A DNA stretch of 64,000 nucleotides from a virus. Below the pieces are notes generated by a model, which was not told the DNA's origin, ran no database searches, and saw only the letters and a list, made by a program, of their open reading frames with translations. The translations under genes and the position numbers were made by a program. Shown here in pieces: positions 32,132 to 41,308 of this stretch. The stretch covers positions 62,001-126,000 of the IMG/VR virus record IMGVR_UViG_3300031521_000012; one strand, 5' to 3'. Position 1 is the first letter of the stretch, and every line of letters begins with the position of its first letter.

Positions 32132-32170
32132 AAAAAAAATGGAGCACCATTATGATGCTCCATTTTTTTT
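32132..32170 (-). terminator. Intrinsic terminator between homing endonuclease and lysozyme genes
   Basis: AAAAAAAATGGAGCA...TGCTCCATTTTTTTT: 8-bp GC-containing stem with flanking A and T tracts, just past the stop at 32171. Confidence 0.8.
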
Positions 32171-33073
32171 TTACTTGCTTATTAAAAGAGAATTTAGTTT
32201 ATCTTCGATATTTTCATCGTACTTGACACGTATTAGAGCTATGTTGTTTTCCATACAATAGTCATTTTTTATTTTATCTCTGTTTTGTTGAATTTCAAAC
32301 ATCGCTTCGCCACCAAAATGTTTAATTGGTTCAAAATGCTGTATTCCGTCGTATTCAATATATACATTTAAATCAGGAAGATAAAAATCGAAAAACAGTT
32401 TTAAAATATTTTTACAATCATTTTCAGATTTTTGCGCTATATATTTAATATTGTTTTTAATGAAAAATCCTTCAATAAATTTTTCTCCCTTTGATTGCCT
32501 ACATTTAGGGCAACCTCGACCATATAAATGTCCGCTTGGTGTTTGTTCAAAAATTCCGTGCTCAGCACAAATTATTTTAACTTTCTTCTTTCCATGCTTA
32601 TAATCAACTATAGAATAATCATATCTATTGTTATGTATCACATTCGATCTATCAATAAAACTACCACATGTTCTTCTATGATTGTTTGCGTTTTCATCAT
32701 AAGCACAATCAGGACATTTACATCCTCTCAGATGATTTTGAGGTAACTGAGAAAACATGCCATGAATTGGGCAGATAATGTTTACGCTAGTTATCGAGTT
32801 AACATATTCAACCAAAGAATAATCATATTTATTAGAATGAATTTTGTTTCCCTTATCAATAAAGCTATTTTTATTATATGTTATACCGCCATTACATTTA
32901 GAACAACCCTTACCACATAAATGATCATTAGGTCTCTGCTCGAAAACACCATGTATATTACAAATAATTTTTATCTTACTGTAGCTATTTACATAATCAA
33001 CTAATGAATAGTCATATTTGGTTTTATGAATAACACTAGCTTTTTCGATAAATGCATTAGTCATATCAATCAT
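32171..33073 (-). CDS. Homing endonuclease, zinc-finger repeats plus Vsr/EDxHD-like nuclease
   Basis: 300 residues. About three and a half repeats of the unit F...KYDYSLVDYVNS...KIICxxHGxFEQxPxxHLxGxGCxKC, a treble-clef repeat used for DNA recognition. The C-terminal part (KFIEGFFIKNNI...FDFYLPDLNVYIEYDGIQHFEP...RDKIKNDYC) is a Vsr/PD-(D/E)XK-like nuclease, as in EDxHD homing endonucleases. Inserted between lysozyme and a large structural gene. Start at 33064 (MTNAF) is equally possible. Confidence 0.8.
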   Translation of the reverse strand: MIDMTNAFIEKASVIHKTKYDYSLVDYVNSYSKIKIICNIHGVFEQRPNDHLCGKGCSKCNGGITYNKNSFIDKGNKIHSNKYDYSLVEYVNSITSVNIICPIHGMFSQLPQNHLRGCKCPDCAYDENANNHRRTCGSFIDRSNVIHNNRYDYSIVDYKHGKKKVKIICAEHGIFEQTPSGHLYGRGCPKCRQSKGEKFIEGFFIKNNIKYIAQKSENDCKNILKLFFDFYLPDLNVYIEYDGIQHFEPIKHFGGEAMFEIQQNRDKIKNDYCMENNIALIRVKYDENIEDKLNSLLISK

Positions 33074-33078
33074 ATTAA

Positions 33079-35418
33079 TTATAACTTAATATTCTTAGTA
33101 CTTGTATATGTTGCTGGTTTATATCCAAGCAAATGTTTCATTTTATTCACTTCTTCATTAATAATAGGTGCTTGTTTTATTTCATTTTCATTCAGTTTTT
33201 GTGCGGAATTTTTTATTACATATACGCTTTTACCATCAGTAAAGAACCTATGCTCTGCTAGCACATTCACAACGCTTTCATTAACACTTACTTTATTATC
33301 AACAGTTTTACTATTATAAGCGTTTCCCAAGCCTGTGAAATCAAGTTCAAATAAGTCACCAATGGCACTAGTATCTACAAATTTAGCTTCATTTAAATTA
33401 AAATCAATAATATGTTTTTTATTAAGAGCATTTGCATATCTACCACTTATCATCGATTCCTTTAAACCCGTTCTTTCATTCCAACCAGATTGCTCTTTAT
33501 CAAATTGTACTTTTTTAGCGGTAGCTTGCATAACTGGTTGATTATCCTTATTATACATTGGAGCTTTTCCAAAATCTTCCAATTGTTTTTCTCTAATTTC
33601 ATAAACAGCATCGCCCATATCTGCCTTTTGTCTATCCTCAAATTTTTGATCGGGCTTATTATCATAGACTAAACTATGCATTCCTTTACGATAAAGATTT
33701 ACCTCGTCCTGTTCTTCAGTGGTTAGATTACGTTTTGTAACTTCGTCACCGTCTTCATTAGTAGAATTACCAACGTTTTTAAACGCTTCACCCTTATTAG
33801 CTTTAAGACCTGTTTTTTCAATGTCTTGACCGAGCTTTTGCGGGTCTTTACCTACTTCGGTTTGCTGATCTTTCCACATTAATTCTTTTTCAACATTAAT
33901 AATATCTTTAGTACCACTATGTTGTAAATCCTTTTTAAAATTGGTTTCATTTTCAGCACCAACACGATCTCTAAGAATCAATGCTGATGGTTTTCTATCT
34001 TCTGCCATTTTCTTTAGTTTATCGTGATGAATCGAATAAGCATTCAATTCGTTATTAATTTCTTCAAATAAATTTGCATTTTCTGTTACATCATTCATGC
34101 CTACAGGAACGCCACCAGCAGATACTGTTCCAGCAGCTGCTGGTTTATTTGACATTGATGTTGGGTCGTCTTGGATCATTGATTGATCAGTTTCGTTTAT
34201 ATTCATTTCTTCTCTCCATGTTTTATAATCATATACAATATCGTGTCCAAATCTATAAACCCCAATATCTGTGTGACCATCAGGATATTTAGCGTTAACA
34301 AATTCCCATTTAATACCACCAAGCATAAAAGGTACTTCACCTTTTCTATCTGATACGTATTCAACGGCATCTTGCAAACTTAACTCGTTTAGTACTTTAT
34401 TTTCGCTAGCCTTTACGGGTAACTTATCTAATTTTGTTGAGGCAAAATCCTTAACATCACTATGCTTCATCGTGCTTGCAGCTTTTTCAACACTACCACC
34501 AACCTTATTAGGACTTAGCTTACCGCTTTGAACTGCATCGACCATGCCCATGAATTTTTGTTGCTTTTGTGAAACAGCTTTTTCCTCAAGATTTGGTTGA
34601 GTCATAGTGCCTTTATTTATTGTATTTAATTCAAGATTTGTATCAGCTGAACCCCATTGTTTAACACCACTACTGGTGAAAGCATTTGACTTATCAATGA
34701 TATAATCATTTACCTTAGCATTAGTATCTGGTGGTACATTATTTTGTTGTGAAAGATGTGGGTCTTCGATTCCTATTTGTTCATTCAAAGATTCAACATA
34801 TTTTTCAAAGCCAGATGTGTCAATAAGATAATTAGTACTCTCTTGAATGATAGTACCACCCTGCCATATAGGTTTACGCATTGCAGCACTCTTACCACCC
34901 TTCATTAAATCGCCACCACCCCAAGCAGCAGGACCTACATAAGCACCTGATGATGCAGATGTTGTTGTTTCATTAGCAACTTGTTTAGTGTAACCTAATG
35001 CTGGTGCAAAAGCACCTGCGCCACCACCACCAGCACCTGTTGTTTCATTTGCCGATTGTGGAGTAAATTGTGGGTCTTTGTGATGCATTGTTTCTTCACC
35101 AGTTTTTCTTAACTGATTAATACCGCTTTTGTCTCTACGTTTCTTTTCATGTGGTATTGCCATCTTATATTTTTGTAAATATTTGGGACTGTTTAATACG
35201 TAGTCGTTGAAAATCAGGTTGTTAACAGTTTCATTCGCATGGTAGCCGTATCGGTCCACCCCATTTTCCATCATACTATCATAAACACTTGTTAGTTTGG
35301 GGTCGGAAAAAATTAGTGCTTCCATTTTGCCTAAACTAAATATTTTCTTTTTTAACGACTGTTCTTTTTCAGTTAACAACTGATCTGTTTCGTTTAATTT
35401 AAAATCAATTTGACCCAT
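33079..35418 (-). CDS. Large probable virion protein
   Basis: 779 residues. Charged N-terminus, Gly/Ala/Thr-rich segment near 120-170 (ETTGAGGGGAGAFAPAL), repeated E-T-T/E-N-E blocks, and long charged disordered middle. No signal peptide or enzyme motif. Composition and position suggest a capsid- or scaffold-associated protein; homologues cannot be named by eye. Confidence 0.55.
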   Translation of the reverse strand: MGQIDFKLNETDQLLTEKEQSLKKKIFSLGKMEALIFSDPKLTSVYDSMMENGVDRYGYHANETVNNLIFNDYVLNSPKYLQKYKMAIPHEKKRRDKSGINQLRKTGEETMHHKDPQFTPQSANETTGAGGGGAGAFAPALGYTKQVANETTTSASSGAYVGPAAWGGGDLMKGGKSAAMRKPIWQGGTIIQESTNYLIDTSGFEKYVESLNEQIGIEDPHLSQQNNVPPDTNAKVNDYIIDKSNAFTSSGVKQWGSADTNLELNTINKGTMTQPNLEEKAVSQKQQKFMGMVDAVQSGKLSPNKVGGSVEKAASTMKHSDVKDFASTKLDKLPVKASENKVLNELSLQDAVEYVSDRKGEVPFMLGGIKWEFVNAKYPDGHTDIGVYRFGHDIVYDYKTWREEMNINETDQSMIQDDPTSMSNKPAAAGTVSAGGVPVGMNDVTENANLFEEINNELNAYSIHHDKLKKMAEDRKPSALILRDRVGAENETNFKKDLQHSGTKDIINVEKELMWKDQQTEVGKDPQKLGQDIEKTGLKANKGEAFKNVGNSTNEDGDEVTKRNLTTEEQDEVNLYRKGMHSLVYDNKPDQKFEDRQKADMGDAVYEIREKQLEDFGKAPMYNKDNQPVMQATAKKVQFDKEQSGWNERTGLKESMISGRYANALNKKHIIDFNLNEAKFVDTSAIGDLFELDFTGLGNAYNSKTVDNKVSVNESVVNVLAEHRFFTDGKSVYVIKNSAQKLNENEIKQAPIINEEVNKMKHLLGYKPATYTSTKNIKL

Positions 35419-35422
35419 AATA

Positions 35423-36457
35423 TTATATATTTATTGCTTTTGGATAGAATTCATCCAACCAATTATTTTTATGTGAAATAAAATAAGCACCACTACATTT
35501 ATGCGAAAAATCAAATCTTGTGTTATAATTTAATGCAGCTTCTTTACATGTTTCATAATTCCAATAGCCGTTTGGTCTTTTTTGTATGATCATATGCAAA
35601 CATATTTCATTTAACCATCCATTTTTACGTGAGCTTATATACGCTGATGAATACTTCATTGAAAATTCTTTTCTGGTCTTGCACAACAATGCAACACTTT
35701 TGCATTTTTCTTTATTCCATATTTTTATATTTCCACCTAATCCACCAGTATCAGTCCTATTTAAAATATTCCAACCATTTTTTCTGTATTCAGCAACGCC
35801 ATTTTTTTCCAGTTTTTGTGCTTCTACAACATCGATATACCCATCAGATAATTCTTTCTTAATTGGGGTTAAACCAGTTTTTTGAATGTATTCATAAACA
35901 GAGCCAGATATTTCATTATGTTGCCTATCCCTTCTTCCTTTATTACAGGTAATACCAACATACACATGATTATCTGAAAATTCATATGAATATACCAATC
36001 GTTTTCTTAAATTACCGAATACTTCCATATGTGAGCAAAAATCATTCAGCCATCCATTGCGCCTTGACACATTATATGCTCCAACATAGTTTGAGCGAAA
36101 TTCACTTCTGGTTTTACATAATAAAGCAACCTCATTGCACCGTTCTTTATTCCAATAGCCAGATGGTTTAATATTATTATTCATTTCCTGAATTGTAGCA
36201 TATTTCTCTCTACTACGTTTATTAATTTCTTCTTTATGAGCTGCATGTCTTTCGCTACTACGTTTACTGATTTTTTCTTTATTATTTTCACGATAATTAG
36301 CATGTCGCTCTTTTAATTTATTTTTATTTTTTAATCGATATTCTTTATCATATTCTCTTTTTGCATCAGCATTTTTTAAACGAAGTTCACGTAGCTTATC
36401 ACTATTAAGCTCTTTCCATTCTTTATTATATGCAGTTTTTTCCTCCTTCGTTCTCAT
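35423..36457 (-). CDS. GIY-YIG homing endonuclease with repeated DNA-binding units
   Basis: About 344 residues from MRTKEEKTAYNK. Lysine-rich repeat region first (K-E-K-I-x-K-R-S-x-x-x), then a unit G-Y-W-N-x-E-x-C-x-x-x-A-x-x-C-x-T-R that recurs four times around a GIY-YIG core (LVYSYEFSDNHVYVGITC...RDRQHN). Start 36457 chosen because the frame upstream overlaps the next gene (stop 36471). Confidence 0.82.
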   Translation of the reverse strand: MRTKEEKTAYNKEWKELNSDKLRELRLKNADAKREYDKEYRLKNKNKLKERHANYRENNKEKISKRSSERHAAHKEEINKRSREKYATIQEMNNNIKPSGYWNKERCNEVALLCKTRSEFRSNYVGAYNVSRRNGWLNDFCSHMEVFGNLRKRLVYSYEFSDNHVYVGITCNKGRRDRQHNEISGSVYEYIQKTGLTPIKKELSDGYIDVVEAQKLEKNGVAEYRKNGWNILNRTDTGGLGGNIKIWNKEKCKSVALLCKTRKEFSMKYSSAYISSRKNGWLNEICLHMIIQKRPNGYWNYETCKEAALNYNTRFDFSHKCSGAYFISHKNNWLDEFYPKAINI

Positions 36458-36470
36458 AACAGTCTGATTA

Positions 36471-36677
36471 TTACTTAATTGCATCAATCCAAAAATTCTT
36501 TTTGACCCATAACATCTTATAAACACTTTCCATAGCGTTTTTAACGGTGGTAATTAGTTCATCCCTAGTATGGCTATTGGGATTATGCAATATCTTTTTG
36601 ATTTCATTATCCAACTGGTCAACGATAAATCGTTTAATTTCGTCATTAACAACTTCTTTTACTTCTTTTTTGTCCAT
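36471..36677 (-). CDS. Small phage protein
   Basis: 68 residues from MDKKEVKEVVNDEIKRF. The frame is open to 36713, but the late motif at 36695-36703 lies upstream of 36677 and inside the longer frame, so the shorter start is chosen. Helical, unknown function. Confidence 0.6.
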   Translation of the reverse strand: MDKKEVKEVVNDEIKRFIVDQLDNEIKKILHNPNSHTRDELITTVKNAMESVYKMLWVKKNFWIDAIK

Positions 36678-36694
36678 AATATGTTCAGTTGTTA

Positions 36695-36703
36695 ATAAAT
36701 ACT
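36695..36703 (-). promoter_or_regulatory. Late motif AGTATTTAT
   Basis: AAGTATTTATTAA on the minus strand, 17 nt upstream of ATG 36677; decides that start. Confidence 0.68.
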
Positions 36704-36733
36704 TATCAGACACAAAAAATTGATAGTAAACGC

Positions 36734-36768
36734 AAAGAACCTATATTTATATTAAACATAGATTCTTT
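36734..36768 (-). terminator. Hairpin terminator candidate
   Basis: AAAGAA-x-CTAT ... ATAG-x-TTCTTT stem with a single mismatch, 20 nt past the stop at 36789. Confidence 0.5.
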
Positions 36769-36788
36769 TACATGTAAAATATTGCTAT

Positions 36789-37580
36789 TTACTTAGTCAA
36801 GTACCAGTAAGTAGCTGCGCCCAATACGCCCCCTGTACCAATATATATTAAGTTATTACCGCTTTTGCTAAAGAAATTTCCAACTCTTTTCCAAAAATTA
36901 GGCTTGATTTCCGTTTTGTTTAATTCTGGAATAGCATAGCTATCAATATTTACTGTGCTAAAAAATCCATTTGAATTGGAAACATTAAATGAAATAGGAT
37001 ATCCTTCTTTTCTATTATCTTTCCAATTAAAAGAAACAAATTGTGTGTTTGGAAAAAATAGTGAATCAATACGTAATGTTGGTTTTAATTTCGGATTGAA
37101 TGGTAATACATTACCAATAGTAAATCCGTAATTAAACATTTTCTTATCGTTAACATATCTAGCAGTAAATGTTACTGTTTTCTTTGTTGTATCAACAACA
37201 GTCTGTCCTGCATGTAATAATGAATCAACTCTCGCTTGCGTTTTAATAAGTGCTGCTGTTATAACAGAGCTATTCTTTTCAGCTTCTTTAATTCTAGCGG
37301 TTAATTCCTTTTCAGATTGTGTAAGTTGACCATTCATTTTTTGTAACTCTTTAAGACTTAACTGAATGGTTAGCTTTTCAGCAACCAACTCTTTGTTTTT
37401 ATTCTTATGATATGTTACAGTATCGATCAATGCATTTCTTAGTTTAATTTCGCTTGCTACCTTATCATTAAGTTTAGCTACTTTATTGCTATAAAGCTTC
37501 CATCCACCGCCAATTGCTAATAGTAATATTACACCTGCAATGATTAGCGTAGTTAAATTAATTGTTATGTTTGTTTTCAT
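36789..37580 (-). CDS. Membrane-anchored coiled-coil protein, spanin-like candidate
   Basis: 263 residues. N-terminal TM helix (about 12-28), long coiled coil (about 30-125), a beta-rich domain, and a C-terminal hydrophobic helix near 245-260. Topology (TM, periplasmic coiled coil, C-terminal membrane segment) would suit a unimolecular spanin for outer-membrane disruption, or a structural protein. Late motif at 37600-37608. Confidence 0.5.
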   Translation of the reverse strand: MKTNITINLTTLIIAGVILLLAIGGGWKLYSNKVAKLNDKVASEIKLRNALIDTVTYHKNKNKELVAEKLTIQLSLKELQKMNGQLTQSEKELTARIKEAEKNSSVITAALIKTQARVDSLLHAGQTVVDTTKKTVTFTARYVNDKKMFNYGFTIGNVLPFNPKLKPTLRIDSLFFPNTQFVSFNWKDNRKEGYPISFNVSNSNGFFSTVNIDSYAIPELNKTEIKPNFWKRVGNFFSKSGNNLIYIGTGGVLGAATYWYLTK

Positions 37581-37599
37581 AATTTTATAATATTTTATA

Positions 37600-37608
37600 A
37601 TAAATACT
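37600..37608 (-). promoter_or_regulatory. Late motif AGTATTTAT
   Basis: ACAGTATTTATTAT on the minus strand, 19 nt upstream of the ATG at 37580. Confidence 0.68.
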
Positions 37609-37618
37609 GTTGCTTCGA

Positions 37619-38425
37619 TTATTTGTAGTCAAGCCTGTCACGTTTTATATGTCGATTTGTATATGAACATAATGGCTGAAGATTAGTATAATGATTTAAT
37701 CTAATTACATCTTCTTCAGTAACAGCTGTTGATAACGGTATTATATGATCAATATCCCAAGCAACATTAATTTCAATAGGAGTCCCATTCCAATTGCCTT
37801 TATTCTCCCAATTCATCCAAGATTCAAACTTAGATTCTAAATACAATCTAAACTCGTCATATTCACATCCTAGAATGTCTGCGGTTCTACTGGTTTTTTT
37901 AAATCCACATCTTTTAAACGAAATTCTTATCAAATTTTTAATCTGTTCTTTAAAACGATAAATATCATCACTATAATATTTATCTAAAGCATATTTATTA
38001 ATTTTTTCTTTATTGGCTTTAGAATATCTATTTTTACTTAGCAATATTTTATCTCTGTTTTTTTCTCGGTAAATAGCTTTTTGCTTAGAAATTTTTTCTT
38101 TATTTTTGTTTCTACGGATAGCATCCCTTTTCGAAATTTCTTCTTTATGAATTATCCTATAGGCAGCAGCCTTTTTTGAAATTAATTCTTTGTTTTTTAT
38201 ATAATATTCAGATTTATATTTAAGAATTTTTTCTTTATTAACTTCAGCATACTCAGCCTTTTCTTTAGCAATTTTTTCTTTGTTAACTTTTCTATAAACA
38301 GAAGCTAGTTCTGATATATTTTTTTTATTATTCAGATAATATTCGGAATTTAATTTATCTAACTTCTCCTTATTTTTTAAGTAATATTTTCTAAAATACT
38401 CTTTTTCTTCTTCCTTTGTTTTCAT
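37619..38425 (-). CDS. HNH homing endonuclease with Lys-rich N-terminal repeats
   Basis: About 268 residues from MKTKEEEKEYF. The first 160 residues repeat a 12-13-residue Y-x-x-x-N-K-E-K-I-x-K unit. The C-terminal WDIDHIIPLS...HYTNLQPLCSYTNRHIK is an HNH nuclease core. Start 38425 chosen because the longer frame runs into the upstream gene (stop 38434). No late motif upstream. Confidence 0.85.
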   Translation of the reverse strand: MKTKEEEKEYFRKYYLKNKEKLDKLNSEYYLNNKKNISELASVYRKVNKEKIAKEKAEYAEVNKEKILKYKSEYYIKNKELISKKAAAYRIIHKEEISKRDAIRRNKNKEKISKQKAIYREKNRDKILLSKNRYSKANKEKINKYALDKYYSDDIYRFKEQIKNLIRISFKRCGFKKTSRTADILGCEYDEFRLYLESKFESWMNWENKGNWNGTPIEINVAWDIDHIIPLSTAVTEEDVIRLNHYTNLQPLCSYTNRHIKRDRLDYK

Positions 38426-38433
38426 TAAAAATA

Positions 38434-38940
38434 TTATTGCTGAATCATATTGTTCCGCCAATATTTGGAAAAATTATCGTAATACATTTCAACTCTTTTA
38501 ATAATCTCATCGTTTTCAGGATTATCTGGAGAAAAATCATCTGTGTAATCAAATTCAACATGACTTGTAGTTTCATCAGGAGTGACAGTGAAAACAAATT
38601 TAATTACTCCGGCTATTGTACCACCAAAAAAGACCAGATTATCGTAGATTTCCAAATCAATAAACTTGATATTAACGTTTAAATCTTTGAAGAAGTTTAT
38701 CATCTTTTGTTCTTCAGTTGATTGGTCGAATACTGTTTTTTTGTTTGTAGCTGTTTTCCTTTCGTCATTAACATCTTCATTCAACGTGCTCTTACTACGT
38801 GTTATTTTAAGCATATCACGCATAGTTAAGTCTTTTCGTGGCTTTTTTTCTAATTCATTTATATTATAGTTTCCATCACGCATCCTTTTCATAAGAATTC
38901 GCATTTGATTGGGTGTACTCTTGCTATTTATGTTGCTCAT
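38434..38940 (-). CDS. Hypothetical virion-region protein
   Basis: 168 residues: charged N-terminal third, then a beta-rich domain (NLVFFGGTIAGVIKFVFTVTPD) and acidic tail. Preceded by a variant late motif. Family not recognised. Confidence 0.55.
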   Translation of the reverse strand: MSNINSKSTPNQMRILMKRMRDGNYNINELEKKPRKDLTMRDMLKITRSKSTLNEDVNDERKTATNKKTVFDQSTEEQKMINFFKDLNVNIKFIDLEIYDNLVFFGGTIAGVIKFVFTVTPDETTSHVEFDYTDDFSPDNPENDEIIKRVEMYYDNFSKYWRNNMIQQ

Positions 38941-38955
38941 ATAGTTGTTTTAGTT

Positions 38956-38964
38956 ATAAATAGT
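38956..38964 (-). promoter_or_regulatory. Variant late motif ACTATTTAT
   Basis: AACTATTTATAACT on the minus strand, 16 nt upstream of the ATG at 38940; one difference (G to C) from the consensus. Confidence 0.5.
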
Positions 38965-38982
38965 TCTGCAGCATTAATAAAT

Positions 38983-40185
38983 TTAATTATTACTACATTC
39001 TTTTTCTATTTCATTGAGCGTGTAACCACTACTCTCCATAGACGTTAATTGGGGTGAACTCAACCCTATTGATAATATTCTTAATCCTTCATTTTTTATA
39101 TTGATTGCTGCGTTTAAATCTCTGCTGTGAATAGTTTTACAACTAGGACATGTCCAAGTCCTATCAACTAATGTTAACTCAGTGTTTCTATAGCCACAAC
39201 AATTGCAAAGTTTACTACTAGGAAACCACCTGTCAATTTCAATCAAGTCTCTTCCATACCATTTAGCTTTATATATTAACATATTCTTAAACCTATTTAG
39301 TGATAGTTCTTGTATTGATCTTGCTAGATTATGATTTTTCATCATTCCACTTACATTTAGGTCTTCCATTACAATAACTTGATTTTCGTTAAGTAATTTC
39401 TTACTAATTTCATGTAAGTAATTTTCTTTAATATTGTTTAATTTTTCATGAAATTTAGCTAACTTAATTCTTGCTTTGTTTTTATTATTAGAGCCATTAA
39501 CCTTTTTGCTTAATTGACGACTGAGCTTAATTAATTTCTTTTGATTGTTACGTTTAATTTTAATATTTTCATATTCATCACCATTAGAGTCAACAATAAA
39601 TGATTTAATTCCTAAATCAATTCCAATAACATCGTTAGTTTTAGGTAGTTGTTTGATTCTACCGTCCTCAATTAATATACTAAAATAATATTTATTTGAT
39701 TTAGTTTTGCTTAATGTTGCTGACTTAATATTATTTTGGTTATGATTTAGATATTTTTCATCATTTGTGCTACACTTAAAATGAATGTCTTTAAGTTGCT
39801 TGATGATATTAATTCTATTTCCGTTAATTTTACTAATAGCATCTAATGGAAACCTACAACTTTGTTTATTATCCTTCTTTGATTTAAAATTAGGAAAACC
39901 AAAACCATTTTTGAAAAAGTTTTTATATGCAATATCTAAATTAATTAAAGTTTGTTGTAGTACTTTGGAATGACTTTCTCTCAACCATGAATACTCTTCT
40001 CTTGATTTCAGTTCTATTAGGTATTTACCTAATTCACCAAAAGTAACACTATGCTTTTGATTATATTCACTTATTTTATAAGCTAAACAATTATTAAATA
40101 AGAATCGACAAGAACCTAATAGCTTAGTTATATAAATTTCTTGTTCTTGATTAGGGTAAATTCTTATTTTAATTGCTTTTAGCAT
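38983..40185 (-). CDS. tnpB: TnpB (IS200/IS605/IS607-family RNA-guided nuclease)
   Basis: 400 residues from MLKAIKIRIYPNQEQ, the typical TnpB N-terminus; the frame is open further upstream but that part is not TnpB. RuvC residues: GIDLGIKSF (Asp), VIVMEDLNVSGM (Glu), HSRDLNAAINI (Asp). Zinc ribbon CNCCGYRN...CPSC. TnpB cleaves DNA guided by an omegaRNA made from its own 3' end. All catalytic residues are present. No TnpA gene lies next to it. Confidence 0.93.
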   Translation of the reverse strand: MLKAIKIRIYPNQEQEIYITKLLGSCRFLFNNCLAYKISEYNQKHSVTFGELGKYLIELKSREEYSWLRESHSKVLQQTLINLDIAYKNFFKNGFGFPNFKSKKDNKQSCRFPLDAISKINGNRINIIKQLKDIHFKCSTNDEKYLNHNQNNIKSATLSKTKSNKYYFSILIEDGRIKQLPKTNDVIGIDLGIKSFIVDSNGDEYENIKIKRNNQKKLIKLSRQLSKKVNGSNNKNKARIKLAKFHEKLNNIKENYLHEISKKLLNENQVIVMEDLNVSGMMKNHNLARSIQELSLNRFKNMLIYKAKWYGRDLIEIDRWFPSSKLCNCCGYRNTELTLVDRTWTCPSCKTIHSRDLNAAINIKNEGLRILSIGLSSPQLTSMESSGYTLNEIEKECSNN

Positions 40186-40219
40186 GTTAATTGTTTTAGT
40201 ACGCACTTTACATACAATT

Positions 40220-40245
40220 ATAAATACTCGGAGATTATAAATACT
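40220..40245 (-). promoter_or_regulatory. Two tandem late motifs upstream of tnpB
   Basis: GAGTATTTATAATTG (ending 40220) and AAGTATTTATAATC (ending 40237), 17 nt apart on the minus strand. The only double site in the window; 35-60 nt from the tnpB ATG. Confidence 0.65.
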
Positions 40246-40246
40246 T

Positions 40247-40852
40247 TTATTTGCTAAGCAGTTCAGTAAAATTTTCGATATCAATAAGTGGGTTATTATC
40301 GCTGCATTCTTCGAAAAAATTACTCTTAAATATAATGCCTTTGAATGCTGTTGCATCTTTATGATATTGGCGAAAATCAATTAACTTTTTAGGTATTCCA
40401 AATCTTTCATGTAATAAAGCACATAGCTTAACAGCATTTTCTATTTGAATATCATCATATTTTTCCCAATAAGTATATCCCAACCATTTTTTTGTGATAA
40501 CTCTATCGTTTTCACAAATTTCATTTATCCAGTTAACATATTTTCCACTTGGCGTTTTATATAAACTGCCCATGTTTTCTAACACAATTGTTATGTTTTG
40601 CTTATCACTATCTTTAATACCCAAAAAATCGGTATGATACATTGGGTCATAGTGCTGATAAACAATTCCTTCTCTACTTATAGTATAGGTGTTCCACGTT
40701 TTAGTATTACCATAATCTCTACGTTGTAGTCTTAGAATGTGATTATGATCTTTTCTTAAGCTAGATGCCAATACAATTTGTGTTTTAGGTGTTTGATTTT
40801 TATATCGATTGACTTCCTTTATTGGGTACGTTTTGTCGTCTATTGATATCAT
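40247..40852 (-). CDS. N-acetylmuramoyl-L-alanine amidase (Amidase_2-like)
   Basis: 201 residues. Pattern WNTYTISREGIVYQHYDPMYH ... NITIVLENMGSL ... W...YTYWEKYDDIQIE...L follows the amidase_2/PGRP fold (YHYxIxxDGxIxQ, IGIxxEG, YTxAQ). It would cut the MurNAc-L-Ala bond of peptidoglycan. The usual zinc His residues are not all obvious, so activity is provisional. The gene overlaps the dCMP deaminase by 4 nt. Confidence 0.65.
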   Translation of the reverse strand: MISIDDKTYPIKEVNRYKNQTPKTQIVLASSLRKDHNHILRLQRRDYGNTKTWNTYTISREGIVYQHYDPMYHTDFLGIKDSDKQNITIVLENMGSLYKTPSGKYVNWINEICENDRVITKKWLGYTYWEKYDDIQIENAVKLCALLHERFGIPKKLIDFRQYHKDATAFKGIIFKSNFFEECSDNNPLIDIENFTELLSK

Positions 40853-41304
40853 AGTTCGGTATTATTAATGTAATCAATTTCAATTCCACATTCTAATAGT
40901 AGTTCATTAGCTACCCTCCAACTTTCGCCCCATGTGGAATGATTAAAATCTGGCTTGTTATATGTAACAATTACTTTTATACCTGATTGTATTATAGCTC
41001 TAGCACAATCATGACATGGAAAATATGTCACATACATGATAGCGTTTTTTGTCGGAATTCCTAATCTAGCACATGAATATATAACATTACGTTCAGAATG
41101 CTCTGTGTATAAATACTTTTGTGGTTTTTCATATCTACTTTCGATAGATTCGTTAGAACCATCTGGAAAGTGATTATAATCATATGCCAATAAATCGCCA
41201 TTTTCGCCAACCAAGATTGCGCCTGTTTTGGTTGTATGATCTTTACTTTGTTCGGCAAAATGTGCTGCCCATTCTAAATACAAATTACTTCTTTTTAACA
41301 CCAT
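40849..41304 (-). CDS. dCMP deaminase
   Basis: 151 residues from MVLKRSNLYLEWA. Zinc-binding deaminase motifs: TEHSERNVI (H-x-E) and YFPCHDCARAII (PCxxC). Supplies dUMP for dTTP synthesis, typical of large phages. Start 41304 chosen because the longer frame to 41331 overlaps the inserted GIY-YIG gene. Confidence 0.9.
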   Translation of the reverse strand: MVLKRSNLYLEWAAHFAEQSKDHTTKTGAILVGENGDLLAYDYNHFPDGSNESIESRYEKPQKYLYTEHSERNVIYSCARLGIPTKNAIMYVTYFPCHDCARAIIQSGIKVIVTYNKPDFNHSTWGESWRVANELLLECGIEIDYINNTEL

Positions 41305-41308
41305 TGTT

